From NCBI RefSeq assembly GCF_041431135.1, contig NZ_CP107799.1:9192501-9256500 (forward strand): a stretch of 64,000 bases of DNA. Direction: 5' to 3'. The position numbers and the translations under genes were made by a program. This stretch comes from Streptomyces sp. NBC_00554. Its GTDB lineage: Bacteria; Actinomycetota; Actinomycetes; Streptomycetales; Streptomycetaceae. Under the pieces are notes generated by a model that was given only the letters and a program-made list of their open reading frames with translations, ran no database searches and was not told where the DNA came from. Every line of letters starts with the position of its first letter. The stretch's first letter is position 1. Shown piece by piece: positions 52,789-62,245 of this stretch.

Positions 52789-53376
52789 ATGCCAGTCAAG
52801 GCGGCCTTGCGTGTTCCGAGGGTGTGGCTGTGGCGATGGCGGCGCAATCCGCTGCGGCGTCGCAGTGACGCCCTGGAAGCATGGATCGTGCTCATCGCCT
52901 GGGCGCTCACCGTGTTCGGCGGGGTGTTCATCGGCCTGGCCGCGACGCAGTCCGTGGAGCACGGTCTCGCCCAGCAACGCGCCGAGTGGCACTCCGTCCC
53001 GGCGCGGCTCACCGCGGACGCGCCGGACTCGACTCCCACGGAAAGCGACGCCGACCGGGTCTGGGCGAAGGTCAGCTGGACGGCGCCGGACGGCTCCGTA
53101 CGCGCAGGTCAGGCACGGGTGTCCACCGGCACCACCGCGGGCACCCCGGTCACCGTCTGGACGGACTCCGACGGCCGCCTCGTCACCAAGCCCGCCACCG
53201 AGTCCCAGGCCCAGCTGCGGGCCTCTCTGGTGGGGGTCCTGGTCGGCATGAGCGCGTCAGTCGTGCCCTTCGTCTGCGGGCGGCTCGTGCGCGGCCGGCT
53301 GGAACGGCGGCGCATGGACCAGTGGGACGAGGAGTGGGAGCGGTTCGGGCCGCTTTGGGGGCGGAGGACCACCTGA
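52789..53376 (+). CDS. Rv1733c-like two-helix membrane protein
   Basis: 195-residue protein with a basic N-terminus (RVWLWRWRRNPLRRRSD), one membrane helix (WIVLIAWALTVFGGVFIGLAA), an external ~85-residue domain and a second helix (SLVGVLVGMSASVVPFVCGRLV), with an Arg/Asp/Glu-rich tail. This layout matches the Rv1733c family of actinobacteria, function unknown. The start is uncertain: ATGs at 52750, 52780 and 52789 are in frame, and GAGGAGG lies just before the last two. Confidence 0.8.
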   Translation: MPVKAALRVPRVWLWRWRRNPLRRRSDALEAWIVLIAWALTVFGGVFIGLAATQSVEHGLAQQRAEWHSVPARLTADAPDSTPTESDADRVWAKVSWTAPDGSVRAGQARVSTGTTAGTPVTVWTDSDGRLVTKPATESQAQLRASLVGVLVGMSASVVPFVCGRLVRGRLERRRMDQWDEEWERFGPLWGRRTT

Positions 53377-53724
53377 CCTGGCGGGGGAGGTAAGGGGGTG
53401 GTGAGAATCGGCGCGCTCCGGGGTGGTGGCCCGAGTGTGTCGCGGTGCAGCCGGTTCGCGCGCGGCGCGTGGGTGCGGGCGTCAGGTACGTCGACGCCTT
53501 GTGCTGCTATTTATGCAGGTCACAGCTGTGATCTCAGGTTCGATCGGGTGTTTTGCCGTAGCCGCGATGTGACCGAGCGCGGCTCGGGCGGCGCCCCCGG
53601 GGCAGATCGCGCACGCCCATTGCGTCCGACTATGTCCGCCTCCTCGCGTCTAACTTAGGCATGCCTACACTAAGCCCGCTTCTGGCCGTCCGGCCGTGAA
53701 CTCGCTGCTGTGGAGAGGCCTGTG
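53377..53724. other. Intergenic stretch with iron box
   Basis: No coding frame. It holds a perfect 12-bp palindrome TCACAGCTGTGA (53520-53531) and the iron box at 53655. The control region of the efe genes probably fills its right half. Confidence 0.55.
53655..53673. promoter_or_regulatory. DmdR/IdeR-type iron box before the efe operon
   Basis: TTAGGCATGCCTACACTAA matches 15 of 19 positions of the IdeR/DmdR consensus by eye and contains the perfect palindrome TAGGCATGCCTA. It lies about 50 bp before the efeUO start. Confidence 0.75.
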
Positions 53725-55776
53725 GTGTGGGACGACGCGTTTCCCAGCTTTCTGATCGGTCTGCGTGAGGGCCTGGAAGCGGGACTGATCGTCTCGGTGC
53801 TGGTCGCCACGCTCGTGCGGTCCGGCGAGCGCGCCCGGCTTCCTCATGTGTGGACCGGGGTTGCCGCCGCCATCGGGCTCTCCTTGAGCTTCGGCGCGAT
53901 CCTGACCTTCACCGCGGCGAACCTGTCCGGGACCGGGCAGGAGGCGTTCGGCGGCACGCTCAGTCTGATCGCGGTCGTGTTCGTCACCGCGATGGTGTTC
54001 TGGATGCGGCGCTCGGCCCGGACCTTCGCCGGCGAGATCAAGGAGAAGGTCACCGCCGCGCTGGGCATGGGCGCGGGCGTACTCGTCGTCACCTCGTTCC
54101 TCGCCGTCGGGCGCGAGGGTCTCGAGACCGCGCTGTTCCTGTGGACCACCGCGCAGGCCGCGGGGAGTTCGTCGGGCCCCCTCACCGGTGCGGCGGCCGG
54201 TCTGCTGATCGCCGCCGCCCTGTGCTGGGGCCTGTACCGACGGGCCCTGCACATCAATCTCACGCGGTTCTTCACGATGACCGGCGCCGTGCTGATCGTC
54301 ATCGCCGCGGGCGTGCTCGGGTACGGGATGCGCGACTTGCAAGAAGGCGGCGTCCTGCCGGGCGGCACGGCGTACGCCTTCGACCTGTCGGCGCACCTCG
54401 ATCCCGGATCCTGGTACGTCACCGTCGTACAGGGCACGCTCAACCTCACCCCGCAGATGACCTGGCTTCAGGTCGCGGCCTACGGCGCCTACCTGGCGGT
54501 CGTGATGACACTCTTCGTACGGGGCGTACGAGGCACTGCCTCCCCGCAGCCGCAGCCGCAGCCGACGACGCAGCCCGCGCCCACGAAATCCGCACCCGCG
54601 AATCCCGCGCCCCGCATCCCCCACTGGACCCTCCCCGCCGCCCTCGTCTGCCTCCCGGCCCTCGTCGCCGGCATTGCCGTAGCGGTGAGCGACGGAAAGC
54701 CCGCCTCGGGCACGCCCGTCATCGAGGTCTCGGCGGCGGACTGCGGCAAGGGATTCACCGCGCCGAAGCCGGGCCGCCAGACCTTCCAGGTACGCAACAG
54801 CGGCAGCCGTACCTCCGAGATCTATCTCATCGACCCGGTCAGCAACGCCGTCTACGGCGAGGTCGAGGGCATCGCCCCCGGCACCACCCGCGCCCTGATC
54901 GCCACCGTCGGGACCGGTTCGTACGCCTGGCGCTGTGTTCCGAGCGGCGGGAAGGCGGTCACCTCGGCCGCCGTCACCGTCAGCGGCGGCGGCTCCACCA
55001 AGGCCGTACTGCCGGTCTCGGAGAAGGACCTCGCCGCGCCGCTGGCCGCCTACCGGAAGTACGTCGACCAGGGCCTGGCCGACCTGCTGGCCAAGACACG
55101 CACCCTGCAACGCGACATCGACGCCAAGAAGCTCGACAAGGCCCGCAGCGACTGGCTGCCCGCACACGAGCAGTACGCCTCGCTCGGTGCCGCGTACGGC
55201 ACGTTCGGCGACTGGGACGCGAAGATCAACGGCCGTACGGCGGGACTCGCGGGCGGGGTCGACGACCCGGCCTTCACCGGGTTCCACCGGATCGAGTACG
55301 GCCTGTGGCACGGCGAATCGGCCGCTGTCCTCGCGCCGTACGCCAAGCGGCTCACCTCCGATGTCGCTGCCCTGCGCGAGGACTTCCCGAAGGAGGACTT
55401 CGACCCGGGCGACCTGCCGCTGCGCACCCACGAGATCCTCGAGAACACCCTGCACCGCGAGTTGAGCGGCTCCGCCGACTACGGCAGCGGCACCGAACTC
55501 GCCACCACCGAGGCCAACCTCGACGGCACCCGCGAACTGCTGAGCCTGCTCAGCCCGTTGATCGACAAGCGCGACGCCGAGCTCACCTCCGACGTCGACA
55601 CCTGGATGCGGCGCACCGAGCGCCTGGTCCTCGCCCAGCACGGCAAGGACGGCAGCTGGACGCCGCTGGGCAAGTTGTCCACCGTCGACAGGCAGCGCCT
55701 CGACGGCTCCCTCGGCCAGCTGCTCGAGGAACTCGCCCCGATCCCGGACCTCCTGGAGATCCGCAAGGCCGCATGA
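53725..55776 (+). CDS. efeUO: Fused EfeU-EfeO ferrous/ferric iron uptake protein
   Basis: 683 residues in one open frame. Residues 1-~270 are an FTR1/EfeU permease with seven membrane segments and two REGLE motifs (Arg14 and Arg130). A Pro/Gln/Ala linker (~272-299) leads to an eighth membrane helix (~301-322). A cupredoxin-like domain (~330-410, [16 protein letters not shown]) and an EfeO M75 domain (~430-683, with H521RIE524YGLW) follow. In most species EfeU and EfeO are separate genes. The GTG at 53725 is preferred with GGAGAGG 6 nt upstream; a GTG at 53710 is also in frame. Confidence 0.92.
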   Translation: MWDDAFPSFLIGLREGLEAGLIVSVLVATLVRSGERARLPHVWTGVAAAIGLSLSFGAILTFTAANLSGTGQEAFGGTLSLIAVVFVTAMVFWMRRSARTFAGEIKEKVTAALGMGAGVLVVTSFLAVGREGLETALFLWTTAQAAGSSSGPLTGAAAGLLIAAALCWGLYRRALHINLTRFFTMTGAVLIVIAAGVLGYGMRDLQEGGVLPGGTAYAFDLSAHLDPGSWYVTVVQGTLNLTPQMTWLQVAAYGAYLAVVMTLFVRGVRGTASPQPQPQPTTQPAPTKSAPANPAPRIPHWTLPAALVCLPALVAGIAVAVSDGKPASGTPVIEVSAADCGKGFTAPKPGRQTFQVRNSGSRTSEIYLIDPVSNAVYGEVEGIAPGTTRALIATVGTGSYAWRCVPSGGKAVTSAAVTVSGGGSTKAVLPVSEKDLAAPLAAYRKYVDQGLADLLAKTRTLQRDIDAKKLDKARSDWLPAHEQYASLGAAYGTFGDWDAKINGRTAGLAGGVDDPAFTGFHRIEYGLWHGESAAVLAPYAKRLTSDVAALREDFPKEDFDPGDLPLRTHEILENTLHRELSGSADYGSGTELATTEANLDGTRELLSLLSPLIDKRDAELTSDVDTWMRRTERLVLAQHGKDGSWTPLGKLSTVDRQRLDGSLGQLLEELAPIPDLLEIRKAA

Positions 55777-55849
55777 GCAGCGCCCCGCCGGCGCCGACCG
55801 CCACCACCGCAGCACCGGGACCCATGCGCCCGCAGGAGAGGACCTCCCG

Positions 55850-57133
55850 ATGACCAACCCGAGCCAGGACCAGGACCAAGCCGCGCTGGGCGGCTGCCCC
55901 TTCGGCCGTCGTACGTTCGCCAAGTCCGCGCTCGGCGTCGGCGCGGCCGGAGCAGCCCTCGCGGGCGCCGGCCTCGTAGGGGCGGCAATCGTTGGCGGAG
56001 CCACCCCAGCGGCGGCGGCGACCGACGGCGGCAAGGTGGCGTTCCACGGCGTCCACCAGGCCGGAATCACCACCACCGCGCCCAAGGCCGCCGCCTTCGT
56101 CTCCTTCGACGTCATCGCCGAGAACCGAGCCGAACTCACCGACCTGCTGCGCACGATCACCGGACGGGCCCGCTTCCTCGCCACCGGCGGCACCCCCGAC
56201 GACCTCGGCGTCGGCGCACCGCCCTCCGACAGCGGCCTGCTCGGTCCCGACCTGCCCGCCGACGACCTCACCGTCACCGTGGGCGTCGGCGCCTCGCTCT
56301 TCGACGACCGCTATGGGCTCGCCGACCGGAAGCCGCGCCACCTCAAGCCGATGCGCACCTTCCCCAACGACAACCTGGACGCCGCCGCATGCCACGGCGA
56401 CCTGTCGCTCCAGCTCTGCGCCGCCAACTCCGACACCGTGCTGCACGCCCTGCGCGACATCGCCCGCCACACCCGCGGTGCGATGCAGATCAAGTGGCGT
56501 GTCGACGGCTTCCAGAACCCGTCCCGACCCACTGGCACGCAGCGCAACTTCCTCGGCTTCAAGGACGGCATCGCCAACCCCGACACCGCCTCCGCCCGCG
56601 AGATGGACAAGCTGGTCTGGGTCACCGACACCGCGGGCGAGCCGGACTGGGCGGTCGGCGGCAGCTACCAGGTCGTCCGCGTCATCCGCATGCTGGTGGA
56701 GTTCTGGGACCGGGTCTCGCTCACCGAGCAGGAGAAGATGATCGGCCGCCGCCGCGACACCGGCGCCCCGCTCGACGGCGCACGCGAGGCGGACATCCCG
56801 CACTACACCAAGGACCCGCAGGGCCAGGCGATCCCGCTCGACGCCCACATCCGGCTGGCCAACCCCCGTACGGCGAAGACCGACACGACCCGGATCCTGC
56901 GCCGCGGCTACAACTACGACCGGGGCGTCGACAAGGCCGGCAACCTCGACATGGGGCTGGTCTTCTGCTGCTACCAGCAGGACGTGGTACGCCAATTCGA
57001 GGCGACCCAGGAGCGGTTGATCGACGAGCCGCTGGTCGACTACATCACCCCCACCGGCGGCGGCTACTTCTTCGCCCTGCCCGGAGTGCGGAACCACTCG
57101 GACTGGCTGGGCCGCACACTCCTCACGGGCTGA
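55850..57133 (+). CDS. efeB: EfeB, Tat-exported DyP-type peroxidase
   Basis: 427-residue dye-decolourising haem peroxidase. The N-terminus has a Tat signal with Arg20-Arg21 in [22 protein letters not shown] and an Ala-rich core. The DyP motif is [21 protein letters not shown] and [21 protein letters not shown] follow. In EfeUOB systems it acts outside the membrane, oxidising ferrous iron or taking iron from haem. The ATG at 55850 has GGAGAGGA upstream, 73 nt after the efeUO stop. Confidence 0.94.
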   Translation: MTNPSQDQDQAALGGCPFGRRTFAKSALGVGAAGAALAGAGLVGAAIVGGATPAAAATDGGKVAFHGVHQAGITTTAPKAAAFVSFDVIAENRAELTDLLRTITGRARFLATGGTPDDLGVGAPPSDSGLLGPDLPADDLTVTVGVGASLFDDRYGLADRKPRHLKPMRTFPNDNLDAAACHGDLSLQLCAANSDTVLHALRDIARHTRGAMQIKWRVDGFQNPSRPTGTQRNFLGFKDGIANPDTASAREMDKLVWVTDTAGEPDWAVGGSYQVVRVIRMLVEFWDRVSLTEQEKMIGRRRDTGAPLDGAREADIPHYTKDPQGQAIPLDAHIRLANPRTAKTDTTRILRRGYNYDRGVDKAGNLDMGLVFCCYQQDVVRQFEATQERLIDEPLVDYITPTGGGYFFALPGVRNHSDWLGRTLLTG

Positions 57134-57175
57134 TTTCGAGGCGAGCCGACCCGGCAGCGAACGCAGGCCCCTTAA

Positions 57176-57190
57176 TGCATATGATGTGCA
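57176..57190 (+). promoter_or_regulatory. Promoter/dyad before the GNAT gene
   Basis: TGCATATGATGTGCA is a near-perfect dyad and contains TATGAT (57180-57185), close to the -10 consensus. A transcript start 6-7 nt later would fall at the GTG at 57192, suggesting leaderless translation. No good -35 is seen. Confidence 0.45.
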
Positions 57191-57191
57191 G

Positions 57192-57728
57192 GTGCGTGAT
57201 TGCTGCATAAGAACGGCCACCGCCGACGACCTGGACAGCGCACGTGCCGTGATGCTCGACACCGTCTACCGAGACTTCGGTACGGGGTATGTCCCGCGCT
57301 GGCACGGCGACATCATCGACCCGTGGGGCGCCTATCTCGCGCCCGCGCGGCACGCGCTGCTGGTCGCGGTCGACGAGCGGGACGGCACGGTCGTCGCGAC
57401 GGCCGCGCTGGACTCCCGGGGGCCGGCTCATCCCCCCAACCCCCGCCACCTCGCCGAGCGTTACCCCTCGGGCCAGACCGCCCAGCTGCGACGCGTGTAC
57501 GTGCGTCCCGAACACCGGCGACGCGGGCTGGCCAGGCGTCTGGTCGGTGAGCTGCTCGACTTCGCGGCCGCGGACGGCGGCTATCGCGCGGTGTATCTGC
57601 ACACGGACCCGGCTGTGCCGGGCGCGGAGGCGTTCTGGCGGTCGCTGGGCAAGGTCGTGTGGGACGAGCGTGCGGAGCGGGGGCAGGGTGACGGGATCGT
57701 CCACTTCGAGATACCCATGGCTACATGA
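57192..57728 (+). CDS. GNAT-family N-acetyltransferase
   Basis: About 178-residue acetyltransferase. The acetyl-CoA motif is LRRVYVRPEHRRRGLARRLVGELLDFAAADG, followed by GAEAFWRSLGKVV near the end. The substrate is unknown. There is no Shine-Dalgarno before either candidate start (GTG 57186 or 57192), in agreement with the promoter-like sequence directly upstream. Its last codons overlap the palindrome of the Zur-type box. Confidence 0.87.
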   Translation: MRDCCIRTATADDLDSARAVMLDTVYRDFGTGYVPRWHGDIIDPWGAYLAPARHALLVAVDERDGTVVATAALDSRGPAHPPNPRHLAERYPSGQTAQLRRVYVRPEHRRRGLARRLVGELLDFAAADGGYRAVYLHTDPAVPGAEAFWRSLGKVVWDERAERGQGDGIVHFEIPMAT

Positions 57729-57747
57729 AAAGCATTTTCATGTAGCC
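57719..57747. promoter_or_regulatory. Zur-type box, perfect inverted repeat
   Basis: 13-bp arms GGCTACATGAAAA (57719-57731) and TTTTCATGTAGCC (57735-57747) surround a GCA centre. The core TGAAAAGCATTTTCA (57726-57740) fits the Streptomyces Zur box form TGAAAAnnnTTTTCA. It lies 50 bp before the binding-protein start and covers the GNAT stop codon. Confidence 0.8.
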
Positions 57748-57790
57748 TGCCGGTCGTACCCACCCTCCGCCCCTGCGAAGAACGAGGATC

Positions 57791-59290
57791 ATGCGCTCCG
57801 TCCCCCGCCGTCGGCTCGTCGCCGGACTGCTGCTCGCACCCCTTCTCTCCGGCTGTTTCGCCTCCTCCGGCGGCGAAACGTCGTCGTCGGCCTCCGCGGA
57901 CGGCGCCCGCATTCGGGTCGCGCTGGCCTTCCCGCCCGCCGAAAACCTCTCCCCGTACGGCGCCGACGCCACCATCCTCAGCCGGCTCGGTGTGACGGAG
58001 GGGCTGACCGCGCTGGACGCGAACGGCACCGCGATACCGGCGCTCGCGGAGTCCTGGACCCGTGAGAACGACCGCAGTTGGCTGTTCACCCTGCGCGAGG
58101 CGGCCTTCCAGGACGGCACCGCCGTCACCCCGTCCGCCGTCGCCGCCGCGCTCACCCACGCCGCCGAGGCGAAGGTCGTACCGGCCGCGCTGACCGGGGT
58201 CGAACTGACCGCGAAGGCCGCGGGCGACGACCGGATCCGGGTCACCACGGCCGACCCCGACCCCGTACTGCCGCTGCGGCTGGCCGGCCCCGGCCTGGCC
58301 GTACTGTCCACCAAGGCGTACGCGAAGCAGGGCGCCGTCAGTCCGGTCGGCACTGCCACAGGCCCCTTCGAACTCACCGCGGCCACCGGCACCACCACCG
58401 CCACCCTCGACCGCTTCGACGACTACTGGGGAGGCCGCGCCCAGGCCTCCGGCATCGACGCGAAGTTCATAGCCGACGGCACGGCACGTACGAACGCCCT
58501 GCGCACCGGCGAAGTGGACCTCGCCGAGGCGGTCCCGGTCTCCCAGGCCGCCACCCTCGACCAGGGCACCGCCCGCGAGACGGCCACGACCCGCACCACC
58601 AGCCTTTACCTCAACGCGGAGTCCGGCCCGTTCAAGGACGCGCGGGTACGGGCCGCCGCGCGTGCGGCGGTCGACACCTCGGTGCTCGCCGAGGGCGTCT
58701 ACGAAGGGCACGCCGACCCCGGCGCCGGTATCTTCGGCCCGGCCGTGACCTGGGCCGAGGGCAAGCGCGTCACACCGGCCGACCGTACGAAGGCAGCGGA
58801 TCCCGACGGTACTTCGGTGACCCTCGCCACCTACGACAACCGGCCCGAACTGCCCGAGGCCGCCCAGGTGCTCAAGCAGCAGCTGGAGAAGGCCGGCTTC
58901 AAGGTGAAGCTGGAGGTGCGCGAGTACGCACGCCTCGAAAGCGACGTCCTGGCCGGGAAGTTCGACGCGTTCGTCTCCGCCCGCAACACCATGCTCGACA
59001 CCGGCGACCCCGTCTCGATCCTCGCGAGCGACTACACCTGCGACGGCGGCTACAACCTCGCGCTGCTCTGCGACAAGCAGGTCGACAAGGCCCTCGACCT
59101 GGCCGCGAGCGCGAGCGACACCGAGAAGCGACAGGACGCAGCGATGGCGGCGGAGGCCGAGATCCTCGGCACCGACGCGGTCGTCCCGCTCGTCCACCAG
59201 CGCGTCATCACCGGCGTCGCCCCCTCCGTACGGGGCGTGCTCCTCGACCCGTACGAGCGCCGCCTGGTCGGCACGGGCACCCGCGCCTGA
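57791..59290 (+). CDS. ABC transporter substrate-binding lipoprotein, family 5 (oligopeptide/nickel type)
   Basis: 499-residue lipoprotein. The lipobox is PLLSGC with Cys22, then a Ser/Gly linker. The mature domain is the SBP_bac_5 fold: ENLSPYGADATILSRLGVTEGLTALDANGTAIPALAESWTREND near the start, ATGPFELTAATGTTTATLDRFDDYWGG in the middle and TTSLYLNAESGPFKDARVRAAARAAVD. Family members bind peptides, nickel, haem or metallophores. The Zur box before it suggests uptake of zinc or a zinc-chelating compound (inference). The ATG at 57791 has GAACGAGG upstream. Confidence 0.92.
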   Translation: MRSVPRRRLVAGLLLAPLLSGCFASSGGETSSSASADGARIRVALAFPPAENLSPYGADATILSRLGVTEGLTALDANGTAIPALAESWTRENDRSWLFTLREAAFQDGTAVTPSAVAAALTHAAEAKVVPAALTGVELTAKAAGDDRIRVTTADPDPVLPLRLAGPGLAVLSTKAYAKQGAVSPVGTATGPFELTAATGTTTATLDRFDDYWGGRAQASGIDAKFIADGTARTNALRTGEVDLAEAVPVSQAATLDQGTARETATTRTTSLYLNAESGPFKDARVRAAARAAVDTSVLAEGVYEGHADPGAGIFGPAVTWAEGKRVTPADRTKAADPDGTSVTLATYDNRPELPEAAQVLKQQLEKAGFKVKLEVREYARLESDVLAGKFDAFVSARNTMLDTGDPVSILASDYTCDGGYNLALLCDKQVDKALDLAASASDTEKRQDAAMAAEAEILGTDAVVPLVHQRVITGVAPSVRGVLLDPYERRLVGTGTRA

Positions 59291-59297
59291 CGACATC

Positions 59298-61061
59298 GTG
59301 CGGATACGGAAGACACTGCTCGGCGGTGGCCCGGTGCTGCTCTGGCGCACCGCCCTCACCGCACTCCTGCTGTGCGGAATCGGCCTGCTGCCCTGGCTGT
59401 CGCGCACCGACCCGGCGCTCACCGTGCTCAAGGCAAGGTCGGCGGAACGCACACCGACCCCTGAGGTGCTGGCGGCCGTACGGGACGAACTCGGCCTGGA
59501 CGCCGGGCCGTTGCGGCTGCTCGGGCAGTGGCTGGGCGGACTGCCGCACGGTGACGCGGGCCGTTCGTGGATCTCCGGCACCGAGGTCCTGCCCGGTGTC
59601 GGACAGGCGCTGGGCGTCTCGCTGCTGCTGATGGCAGGGGCGCTCGCGGTCGCGGCCGTCACCGCGGGCGCGTTGTGCGCCCGTACGCTGTGGCGCGGAT
59701 CGAGGGGCGGCCTCGCCGGACGCCGGTCCGGTGGCAGTGGCGCGGCGCTGCTGGCCGCGCTGCCCGAGTTCCTGACCGCGTCGGTGCTGGCCACCGTGGT
59801 GGGCGTGCAACTCGGCTGGCTGCCCGCCCTCGGCTGGTACGGGCCGCGGTGGATGGTGCTGCCCGCACTCTCACTCGGCCTGCCCGCCGGGGCGGTGCTC
59901 GGACGCCTTCTCGCCGACCTGCTGCCCGGCGCCTTCGCCGAACCCTGGGCGCTGGCCGCCGCCGCGCGGGGGGTGGGCGGCCGGAGCATCGCGCGCCAGT
60001 CGCTGCGCCGCTGCGTGCCGGGTCTGCTCCCGAACCTGGGGCTGTTCGTGGTCGGTCTGACCGGCGGCGCGGTCGCCGTGGAGCAGATCTTCGACATCCC
60101 CGGACTCGGCCGGACCACCCTCCAGGCCGCCCTCGCCCAGGATCTGCCCGTCCTCCAGGCCGGAACCCTGGCGCTCGTCCTGCTCGCCGCCACCGCCGGA
60201 CTGCTCGTCCGTCTCGGCGCCCGGCTCCTGATCGGGCCCGCACTGCGGGACGGCGCCCTTCCCTCGCTCCACGGCGCGGTACCGAACAGGCCCACGCCCA
60301 CGCGAAGGCCTCTCCTCTACGCCGCCAGTCTGCTCGGCGTGATCGGACTCGGTCTGCCCCGCGACCCGCTCGCCCTGGACACCGCGGCCCGCCTCCAACC
60401 CCCGTCCTGGACACACCCGTTCGGCACCGACGCCCTGGGCCGCGACATCCTCGCCCGCGTCTCCCACGGCGCACTCGACACCCTCGCGCTCGCCCTCGCC
60501 ATCAGCGCAGCCGCCCTGCTGACCGGCGTACTGCTCGGCCTGCTGCCCCGCTTCTCCGGCCCGCTCGTCGACACCGTCAACGCCCTGCCGTCCGTCCTCG
60601 TCGCGCTCCTCGTCACGGCGGTCGCCGGAAGCGGCCCGGCGACGCCCGCACTGGCCGTGGCCACCGTCGCCTGGGCCCCGCTGGCAGCCCACACCTCAGC
60701 CCTGCTCCGCCAGGAGCGCGCCACCACACACCTGCTCGCCACCCGTGCGCTGGGCGCCGGCCCACTCCAGCTCCTCCGCCACGAACTCCTCCCCGCCGTC
60801 CTGCCGTCCGTGACCCGCCATGCCCTGCTCCGCCTTCCCGGCGTCGCTCTGGCCCTCGCCGCCCTGGGCTTCCTCGGCCTGGGCGCCCAACCCCCGTCCC
60901 CGGAGTGGGGTTTGCTCCTCGCCGAGAACCAGCCGTACGCCGAACGCGCCCCCTGGGCGGTCCTGGCCCCGGCCGCCGCACTCGCCCTGCTGGGCGCGCT
61001 GGCGGTGACGGCGGCGGACGGCGTGCCACGGCGGCGCGAGCGGGCCAACTCGCTTTCCTAG
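59298..61061 (+). CDS. Fused DppB-DppC-type ABC permease
   Basis: 587 residues combining both permease subunits. Residues ~1-310 are DppB-like: PEVLAAVRDELGLDAGPLRLLGQWLGGLPHGDAGRSW, GRSIARQSLRRCVPGLLPNLG and VEQIFDIPGLGRTTLQAAL. Residues ~330-575 are DppC-like: WTHPFGTDALGRDILARVSHGALDTL, LGAGPLQLLRHELLPAVLPSV and ALGFLGLGAQPPSPEWGLLL. These are normally two proteins. It starts at a GTG 7 nt after the binding-protein stop. No ATPase gene follows; the next gene converges. The energy subunit must be encoded elsewhere. Confidence 0.9.
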   Translation: MRIRKTLLGGGPVLLWRTALTALLLCGIGLLPWLSRTDPALTVLKARSAERTPTPEVLAAVRDELGLDAGPLRLLGQWLGGLPHGDAGRSWISGTEVLPGVGQALGVSLLLMAGALAVAAVTAGALCARTLWRGSRGGLAGRRSGGSGAALLAALPEFLTASVLATVVGVQLGWLPALGWYGPRWMVLPALSLGLPAGAVLGRLLADLLPGAFAEPWALAAAARGVGGRSIARQSLRRCVPGLLPNLGLFVVGLTGGAVAVEQIFDIPGLGRTTLQAALAQDLPVLQAGTLALVLLAATAGLLVRLGARLLIGPALRDGALPSLHGAVPNRPTPTRRPLLYAASLLGVIGLGLPRDPLALDTAARLQPPSWTHPFGTDALGRDILARVSHGALDTLALALAISAAALLTGVLLGLLPRFSGPLVDTVNALPSVLVALLVTAVAGSGPATPALAVATVAWAPLAAHTSALLRQERATTHLLATRALGAGPLQLLRHELLPAVLPSVTRHALLRLPGVALALAALGFLGLGAQPPSPEWGLLLAENQPYAERAPWAVLAPAAALALLGALAVTAADGVPRRRERANSLS

Positions 61062-61093
61062 CACCGGTTCCGCGCCGCCTCTCGGCCGACGGA

Positions 61094-62185
61094 TCAGACA
61101 GAGCGGTGGTACTGGTCCGGCACATGCACCTCGGCCCCGAGTTCGCGGGCCGCGAGACGGGCGAAGGACGGATTGCGGAGCAGCTCGCGGCCCAACAGCA
61201 CAGCGTCCGCCTCGTCGTTGGCGAGAATCTTCTCGGCCTGCTCGGCGTCGGTGATGAGCCCGACGGCGGCCACGGACAGCGGCGTTTCGGCCTTCACCCG
61301 GGCGGCGAACGGGACTTGGTAGCCGGGCCCGACCGGGATGCGTGCGCCGGAGGCGTTGCCGCCCGTCGAGACGTCCAGCAGGTCCACGCCGTGCTCCTTG
61401 AGCTGTGCGGCGAAGCGGACCGTGTCGTCCGCGGTCCAGCCGTCCTCCTCCAGCCAGTCGGTGGCGGAGATACGGAAGAAGAGCGGCTTGTCCTCGGGCC
61501 ACACCTCGCGTACGGCGTCGACGACTTCGAGGGACAGGCGGGTGCGGTTCTCGTACGAGCCGCCGTAGGCGTCGGTGCGGTGGTTGGAGTGCGGGGAGAG
61601 GAACTCGTTGAGGAGGTAGCCGTGGGCGCCATGGATCTCGGCGATCTCGAAACCGGCGTCCAGCGCGCGCCGGGCCGCGTCGGTGAACTGCCCGACGATC
61701 TCCCGGATTTCGGCGACGGTCAGCTCGGTCGGCACCGGGTGGCCTGCGGCGAAGGGAAGCGGGCTCGGGCCGAGCGGCTGCCAGCCGTACGCGTCCGGGC
61801 CGACCGGCGCGCCGCCCTTCCAGGGGCGCTCGGTCGATGCCTTGCGGCCGGCGTGGGCGAGCTGGATCGCCGGGACGGTGCCGTGGCTGGTCAGGAAGCG
61901 GGTGATGCGGCGGAACGCCTCGACCTGGGTGTCGTTCCAGATGCCGAGGTCGTACGGGCTGATGCGGCCCTCGGGGGAGACGGCGGTGGCCTCGACGATG
62001 ATCAGGCCGGTCCCGCCGGCGGCGCGGGCCGCGTAGTGAGCGAAGTGCCAGTCGTTCGGGGCGCCCGTCGACGGCCCCTCCGGTGCGGCCGAGTACTGGC
62101 ACATCGGTGGCATCCACACCCGGTTGGGGATGGTGACATCGCGCAGGGTGAAGGGCTGGAAGAGCGCGCTCACGGCGGACTCCAT
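61094..62185 (-). CDS. Old Yellow Enzyme, YqjM-type NADH:flavin oxidoreductase
   Basis: 363-residue FMN enzyme that reduces activated C=C bonds. It has the YqjM-class MPPMCQYS (Cys29 near the flavin), the catalytic His pair in IHGAHGYLLNEFLSPHSNHRTDAYGGSYENR, and the C-terminal VAAVGLITDAEQAEKIL and ADAVLLGRELLRNPSF. It is full length. It is divergent from an ArsR-type regulator; dyads between the two may let electrophile stress induce the enzyme, as in related OYE/ArsR or YodB-type pairs (inference). Confidence 0.94.
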   Translation of the reverse strand: MESAVSALFQPFTLRDVTIPNRVWMPPMCQYSAAPEGPSTGAPNDWHFAHYAARAAGGTGLIIVEATAVSPEGRISPYDLGIWNDTQVEAFRRITRFLTSHGTVPAIQLAHAGRKASTERPWKGGAPVGPDAYGWQPLGPSPLPFAAGHPVPTELTVAEIREIVGQFTDAARRALDAGFEIAEIHGAHGYLLNEFLSPHSNHRTDAYGGSYENRTRLSLEVVDAVREVWPEDKPLFFRISATDWLEEDGWTADDTVRFAAQLKEHGVDLLDVSTGGNASGARIPVGPGYQVPFAARVKAETPLSVAAVGLITDAEQAEKILANDEADAVLLGRELLRNPSFARLAARELGAEVHVPDQYHRSV

Positions 62186-62208
62186 TCGTCGCGGGGCCGG
62201 TGTACGCC

Positions 62209-62232
62209 TCGTACGATAGGCATCGTAGTACG
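62209..62232. promoter_or_regulatory. Imperfect dyad, candidate ArsR operator 1
   Basis: TCGTACGAT-AGGC-ATCGTAGTACG: the arms pair with one bulge and share TCGTA with the palindrome at 62246. It overlaps the promoter region of the OYE gene. On the minus strand a TTGACA lies at about 62240 with TATCGT 19 bp further on. Confidence 0.45.
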
Positions 62233-62245
62233 GTGGATGTCAAAC

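Noticed and set aside
57719-57747. Reading the perfect inverted repeat as a terminator for the GNAT gene
   Set aside because: It has no T-run after it, the AAAA/TTTT pairs sit at the loop, and its core fits the Zur box; regulation is the better explanation, though both roles are possible.
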